The position numbers and the translations under genes were made by a program. DNA of 38,925 bases from Betaproteobacteria bacterium. Lineage in GTDB: Bacteria > Pseudomonadota > Gammaproteobacteria > Burkholderiales > Casimicrobiaceae. Below are positions 32,749 to 38,925 of the stretch, one piece after another (position 1 is the stretch's first letter; each line of letters begins with the position of its first letter). The DNA is taken from positions 1-38,925 of the forward strand of contig JAGXBK010000009.1 of the NCBI GenBank assembly GCA_018971195.1. The letters run 5' to 3'. Below the pieces are notes generated by a model. The model was not told the origin of the DNA and did not search any database. It saw nothing but the letters and a program-made list of their open reading frames with translations.

Positions 32749-33384
32749 ATGAACCGCTATACCCGCGACCAGATGGCCGCCCGCGTCGCCCGGGACATCC
32801 GGGACGGTGCCTATGTCAATCTCGGAATCGGCTTGCCGACGCTGGTCGCCAACCACCTTCCGAAGGATCGCGAGATCATCCTGCACACCGAGAATGGACT
32901 GCTCGGCATGGGGCCGGCGCCCGCGCCGGGCGCGGAGGATCCCGACCTGATCAACGCCGGCAAGCAGCCGGTCACCGAGCTGCCGGGCGCCTCGTTCTTC
33001 CATCACGCGGATTCGTTCGCGATGATGCGCGGCGGCCACCTCGATTGCTGCGTGCTGGGCGCGTTCCAGGTCTCCGTCGGCGGGGATCTCGCGAACTGGC
33101 ACACTGGTGCGCCGGAAGCCATTCCCGCGGTCGGCGGCGCGATGGACCTCGCTCTGGGCGCGAAAAGCGTCTATGTGATGATGGAGCACCTGACCAAGGG
33201 CGGCGAAAGCAAGATCGTCACGCAGTGCACGTATCCGGTCACGGCGCTGCACTGCGTCAGCCGCATCTACACCGATCTGGCGGTGCTCGAAGTGACGTCA
33301 CAGGGCCTGCGGGCCGTCGACATCGTCGACGGGCTGTCGCTGCCGGAGCTGGCGCGCCTGTCGGGTGTGCCGATCAACGGCTAG
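32749..33384 (+). CDS. pcaJ: 3-oxoadipate CoA-transferase, subunit B
   Basis: 211 residues. Beta subunit, carrying the catalytic glutamate Glu48 in LHTENGLLGMGP, and the glycine motif NLGIGLP at 24-30. LDCCVLGAFQV and HLTKGGESKIV are further family features. Forms a heterotetramer with the pcaI product. The next gene starts 10 bp downstream. Confidence 0.95.
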   Translation: MNRYTRDQMAARVARDIRDGAYVNLGIGLPTLVANHLPKDREIILHTENGLLGMGPAPAPGAEDPDLINAGKQPVTELPGASFFHHADSFAMMRGGHLDCCVLGAFQVSVGGDLANWHTGAPEAIPAVGGAMDLALGAKSVYVMMEHLTKGGESKIVTQCTYPVTALHCVSRIYTDLAVLEVTSQGLRAVDIVDGLSLPELARLSGVPING

Positions 33385-33394
33385 GATGGAGATC

Positions 33395-35997
<2,603 letters not shown>

Positions 35998-36018
35998 CGC
36001 CAAGCGGATACCTCGCCA

Positions 36019-37350
36019 ATGCCCGACACGCTGTTCACCACCGACGCGATGCGCATGGTCTTCTCGGACCGGGCGCGCATCCAGCGCATGCTGGATTTCG
36101 AGGCTGCGCTAGCGCAGGCGGAAGCCGCGGTCGGCGTGATCCCGGAGGGCGCGGCCGATGCGATCGCTGCCTGCTGCCACGCGGACAGGTTCGACGCCGA
36201 GGCACTTGCGGCGGCCGCCCGGAGTGCAGGAAACCTCGCAATCCCGCTGGTCGCTGCCCTGACGAGCAATGTCGCCGCGGCCGATCCGGTCGCGCGCGGG
36301 TATGTCCACTGGGGGGCGACGAGCCAGGACGTCATCGACACCGCGCTGGTGCTGCAGCTGCGCGATGCGCTGGCATTGATCGACGCCGACGTCGAGCGAC
36401 TGGCAGCGGCGCTCGCGGTCCAGGCGCGCCACCACGCGACGACGGTCCTCGCCGGGCGCACCTGGCTGCAGCAGGCGATCCCGGTCACGCTGGGCGTCAA
36501 GCTTGCCGGATTCGTCAGCGCGCTGGACCGACACCGGCTGCGGCTCTCCGAGGCACGTGGTCGGGCACTCGTCCTGCAGTTCGGCGGCGCGGTGGGAACG
36601 CTGGCGTCGCTGGGCGATCGCGGAATCGCGGTCGGCGAGGCGCTGGCCCTGCGGCTGGCGCTGCCGCTGCCCGACCTGCCGTGGCACACCCAGCGCGACC
36701 GCGTCTGCGAAATCGCCGCGGTGCTGGGCCTGCTCGCGGCCACGCTCGGCAAGCTTGCCCGCGACCTGGCACTGCTCGCACAGACCGAGGTCGCCGAGAT
36801 GTTCGAGCCCGCGGCGCCGGGACGCGGCGGCTCGTCGACCATGCCGCACAAGCGCAATCCGGTCGGCGCGTCGGTCGCGATCGCCGCGGCGCTGCGCAGT
36901 CCGGGATTGGTGGCGACCATGCTGAGCGCCGCTGCGCAGGAACACGAGCGCGGGCTGGGCAACTGGCCGGCCGAATGGGAGACGCTGCCGGAGATCGCGC
37001 TGCTGGTTGCGGGCGCGCTCGCCGCGATGGCCGACGTCGCGCCGGGACTCGATGTCGATGCGGAGCGGATGCGGGCGAACCTCGGGCTTACCCAGGGCCA
37101 GATCTTCGCCGAAGCGGTGCAGATGGCGCTCGCACCGGCGCTCGGCCGCGACCACGCTCACGCGCTGGTCGCCGACGCTTGCAGGCGCGCCGCGAAGGAG
37201 CGTGTCCACCTGCGCGACGTGCTGCGTGCGGTCCCCGAGGTTTCGTCGGCGCTGGACGCGAGTGCCCTCGACCGCTTGTTCGATCCCGCGGACTACCTCG
37301 GCGAAAGCGGCCGCTACATCGAGCGCGCGCTCGCTGCGCACCGGTCCTGA
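36019..37350 (+). CDS. pcaB: 3-carboxy-cis,cis-muconate cycloisomerase
   Basis: 443 residues of the fumarase/aspartase superfamily. Converts 3-carboxy-cis,cis-muconate to 4-carboxymuconolactone. The superfamily signature GSSTMPHKRNP occurs at 271-281; other conserved parts are GATSQDVIDTALVLQLRD near 100 and GRTWLQQAIPVTLG near 150. It begins with DTLFTTDAMRMVFSDRARIQ, the usual cycloisomerase N-terminus. It lies 21 bp after pcaG and 15 bp before pcaD. Confidence 0.94.
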   Translation: MPDTLFTTDAMRMVFSDRARIQRMLDFEAALAQAEAAVGVIPEGAADAIAACCHADRFDAEALAAAARSAGNLAIPLVAALTSNVAAADPVARGYVHWGATSQDVIDTALVLQLRDALALIDADVERLAAALAVQARHHATTVLAGRTWLQQAIPVTLGVKLAGFVSALDRHRLRLSEARGRALVLQFGGAVGTLASLGDRGIAVGEALALRLALPLPDLPWHTQRDRVCEIAAVLGLLAATLGKLARDLALLAQTEVAEMFEPAAPGRGGSSTMPHKRNPVGASVAIAAALRSPGLVATMLSAAAQEHERGLGNWPAEWETLPEIALLVAGALAAMADVAPGLDVDAERMRANLGLTQGQIFAEAVQMALAPALGRDHAHALVADACRRAAKERVHLRDVLRAVPEVSSALDASALDRLFDPADYLGESGRYIERALAAHRS

Positions 37351-37365
37351 AGGAGCGACGCGAAC

Positions 37366-38154
37366 ATGCCCTTCGCCAAAGCCGGCGGCATCCGCCTGCA
37401 CTACCGGATCGACGGTGATGCCGCCGCGCCGCCACTCGTCCTTTCCAATTCGCTCGGGGCCACGCTCGAGATGTGGGAGCCGCAGATGGCGCCGCTCGCC
37501 GCGCGCTTTCGCGTCATCCGCTACGACACCCGGGGCCACGGCGATTCCGAAGTGACGCCGGGACCCTACACGATCGCGATGCTGGGAGCCGACGTGGCGG
37601 CGCTGCTCGACGCGCTCGCCATCCCGCGCGCGCATTTCTGCGGCCTGTCGATGGGTGGGATGACGGGCATGTGGCTCGGCGTGAACGCGCCGGAGCGCGT
37701 CGACCGGCTGGTGCTCGCCAACACCGCCGCGAAGATCGGCACCGCCGACATGTGGAATGCGCGCATCGACGCGATCCGCAAGGGCGGCATGGCCTCCGTC
37801 GCGCCGGGCGTGCTGGCGCGCTGGTTCACGCCGGCGCTGCTCCTGCATCCGACGCCGATGGTTACCGGACTGCGGGCGAGCTTCGAGCGCACGTCGGCGG
37901 ACGGCTATGTCGCCTGCTGCGCGGCGGTCCGCGACACGGACCAGCGCGACGCGCTGTCGCGCATCCGGGTTCCCACGCTGGTCATCGCGGGCAGCGTGGA
38001 TCAGTCGACGCCGCCGGACGACGGGCGCTACGTCGCCGAGCACATTCCCGGAGCACGCTATGTCGAGCTGCAGGCCCCGCACCTGTCGAACGTGGAGGCG
38101 GCGTCCGCGTTCACGCAGGCGATTCTGCAATTCCTGACCGCAAGCAAGGAGTGA
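37366..38154 (+). CDS. pcaD: 3-oxoadipate enol-lactonase
   Basis: 262 residues, alpha/beta-hydrolase. Opens 3-oxoadipate enol-lactone to beta-ketoadipate. Catalytic triad: Ser95 (CGLSMGGMTG), Asp212 (AGSVDQSTPP) and His239 (QAPHLSNVE). The oxyanion region LSNSLGATLEMWEPQ and RYDTRGHGDSE are typical of PcaD. GGAGCGACGCGAAC precedes the ATG. PcaD is separate from PcaC here, unlike the fused PcaL of some bacteria. Confidence 0.95.
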   Translation: MPFAKAGGIRLHYRIDGDAAAPPLVLSNSLGATLEMWEPQMAPLAARFRVIRYDTRGHGDSEVTPGPYTIAMLGADVAALLDALAIPRAHFCGLSMGGMTGMWLGVNAPERVDRLVLANTAAKIGTADMWNARIDAIRKGGMASVAPGVLARWFTPALLLHPTPMVTGLRASFERTSADGYVACCAAVRDTDQRDALSRIRVPTLVIAGSVDQSTPPDDGRYVAEHIPGARYVELQAPHLSNVEAASAFTQAILQFLTASKE

Positions 38155-38159
38155 CGACG

Positions 38160-38549
38160 ATGGATGAAACAGAACGCTACGACCGCGGCATGGTCGTGCG
38201 GCGCGCCGTGCTGGGCGATGCCCACGTCGACCGGACGCTGGCCAAGCGCAACGAGTTCAACGCCGATTTCCAGGAGCTGATCACCCGCTACGCGTGGGGC
38301 GAGATCTGGTCGCGGCCCGAGCTCTCGAGGCACACGCGCAGCCTGCTGACCCTCGCGATGATGGTCGCGCTGAACCGCGGCGACGAGTTGAGGCTGCACC
38401 TGCGAGGAGCGTTCAACAACGGCGTGACCCAGGACGAGATCAAGGAAGTGCTGCTGCACTGCGCGATCTACGCGGGCGTTCCCGCCGCCAATTCCGCGTA
38501 CCACATGGCGGAGGAGGTTTTCGCACAGATGCATCCGCCGCCGGAGTAG
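38160..38549 (+). CDS. pcaC: 4-carboxymuconolactone decarboxylase
   Basis: 129 residues of the CMD/AhpD family. Decarboxylates 4-carboxymuconolactone to 3-oxoadipate enol-lactone. The sequence has the compact PcaC form: VRRAVLGDAHVDRTLAKRN, ITRYAWGEIWSRPEL and the C-terminal EVLLHCAIYAGVPAANSAYH. It starts 5 bp after pcaD and is the last gene of the operon. A strong hairpin follows 51 bp later. Confidence 0.95.
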   Translation: MDETERYDRGMVVRRAVLGDAHVDRTLAKRNEFNADFQELITRYAWGEIWSRPELSRHTRSLLTLAMMVALNRGDELRLHLRGAFNNGVTQDEIKEVLLHCAIYAGVPAANSAYHMAEEVFAQMHPPPE

Positions 38550-38599
38550 GGCCGCCGGAGGGAGATCGCCCGCTTGCCCGCGAGCCCCGGCCACGGGTT

Positions 38600-38623
38600 C
38601 CGCCGGACTCGCCGGTCCGGCGG
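38600..38623. terminator. Strong hairpin after pcaC, likely bidirectional
   Basis: Perfect 9-bp stem CCGCCGGAC / GTCCGGCGG with a 6-nt loop, between pcaC and the convergent minus-strand small ORF. No T-run follows in either direction, so it may work with Rho. Confidence 0.55.
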
Positions 38624-38667
38624 ACGTCGTCTGCCAGTTGCGGTGGCCGGTTGTCGCGCGTGACCAG

Positions 38668-38808
38668 TCAAGGGTGATGCTTGCGTCGGCAACACTCCCC
38701 GATCGCGCTGGCCACTGCGATCGCGAACGGCAAAGCGAGCAGGAACGCGAACTCCGGCGACACCGTCTCCCACCAAGCCAGCCAATCCTGCCACCAGTCG
38801 CGGATCAT
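38668..38808 (-). CDS. Small single-membrane-segment protein
   Basis: 46 residues on the minus strand, ATG at 38808 with an ideal ribosome binding site (AAGGAGG) 4-5 bp upstream. The N-terminus is unusually Trp-rich (DWWQDWLAWW), then one membrane segment (about 18-37) and a basic tail (CCRRKHHP). The start lies 11 bp after the stop of another membrane-protein gene on the same strand, so the two are probably co-transcribed. It resembles small accessory subunits of membrane complexes in layout only. No family recognised. Confidence 0.5.
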   Translation of the reverse strand: MIRDWWQDWLAWWETVSPEFAFLLALPFAIAVASAIGECCRRKHHP

Positions 38809-38819
38809 GGGGACCTCCT

Positions 38820-38925
38820 TCAGAGCAGCCGGAACGCAAGCACCGCGACGAGCGTCGGAGGCAGTGCCGCCACCAGCAACCCGAGCGGATGTATGGACTC
38901 GTCCTCGAAGTGGCTTCGGAGGATC
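38820..38925 (-). CDS. C-terminal end of a membrane protein, cut by window edge
   Basis: The last 34 codons of a minus-strand gene running off the right edge; the stop is at 38820-38822. The visible end is FEDESIHPLG followed by a hydrophobic stretch (GLLVAALPPTLVAVLAF), suggesting a terminal transmembrane helix. Too short to identify. Confidence 0.45.
   Translation of the reverse strand, partial: ILRSHFEDESIHPLGLLVAALPPTLVAVLAFRLL

Noticed and set aside
36109-38130. 673-codon minus-strand frame opposite pcaB and pcaD
   Set aside because: Same shadow effect; the plus-strand genes have full catalytic motifs.

Overview
The window is GC-rich, gene-dense chromosomal DNA. Gene content and codon use point to a beta-proteobacterium, probably Burkholderiales-like; this is inferred from protein families, since there is no rRNA or other marker gene. 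I see no insertion sequence, phage gene, tRNA, rRNA or CRISPR array.

Left part (1-20 kb) is a mix of short transcription units. It holds a DUF1800/DUF1501 pair (Tat-exported, first gene cut by the left edge), a TonB-like anchored protein, a YeiH/UPF0324 membrane protein and a small Cys-rich protein. On the minus strand follow a degenerate response-regulator receiver, a two-domain M16 peptidase and a gamma-carbonic anhydrase. Next come a two-subunit molybdenum hydroxylase (2Fe-2S plus Moco subunits), a cobalamin-binding radical SAM protein, a SirB-type membrane protein, a small Cys protein, a phosphopantetheinyl transferase, an LpxL-type acyltransferase, a secreted protein with three Cys repeats, a pirin and a TetR regulator.

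Right part (about 20-38.5 kb) is a coherent catabolic island for hydroaromatic compounds (shikimate/dehydroshikimate type) through protocatechuate and the beta-ketoadipate pathway. An IclR regulator is divergent from a first plus-strand unit: a QuiC-like TIM barrel lacking two metal ligands, a shikimate-dehydrogenase homologue and an SDR. A GlcG/HbpS-like gene stands divergent from the second, roughly 14-kb unit. That unit carries a complete branched-chain-type ABC importer (binding protein, two permeases, two ATPases), another QuiC-like barrel, a possible small ORF, a full-length two-domain 3-dehydroshikimate dehydratase (quiC), then pcaI-J-F-H-G-B-D-C. Every step from 3-dehydroshikimate to succinyl-CoA plus acetyl-CoA is encoded. 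A 3-dehydroquinate dehydratase is not present, so quinate use would need one elsewhere.

The IclR/first-unit intergenic region contains a perfect 9-bp inverted repeat (20855-20882) that resembles the PcaR box of Pseudomonas, a sequence-level link between the regulator and the pca genes. Right of pcaC a strong hairpin separates the operon from convergent minus-strand genes encoding a short membrane peptide and the end of another membrane protein.
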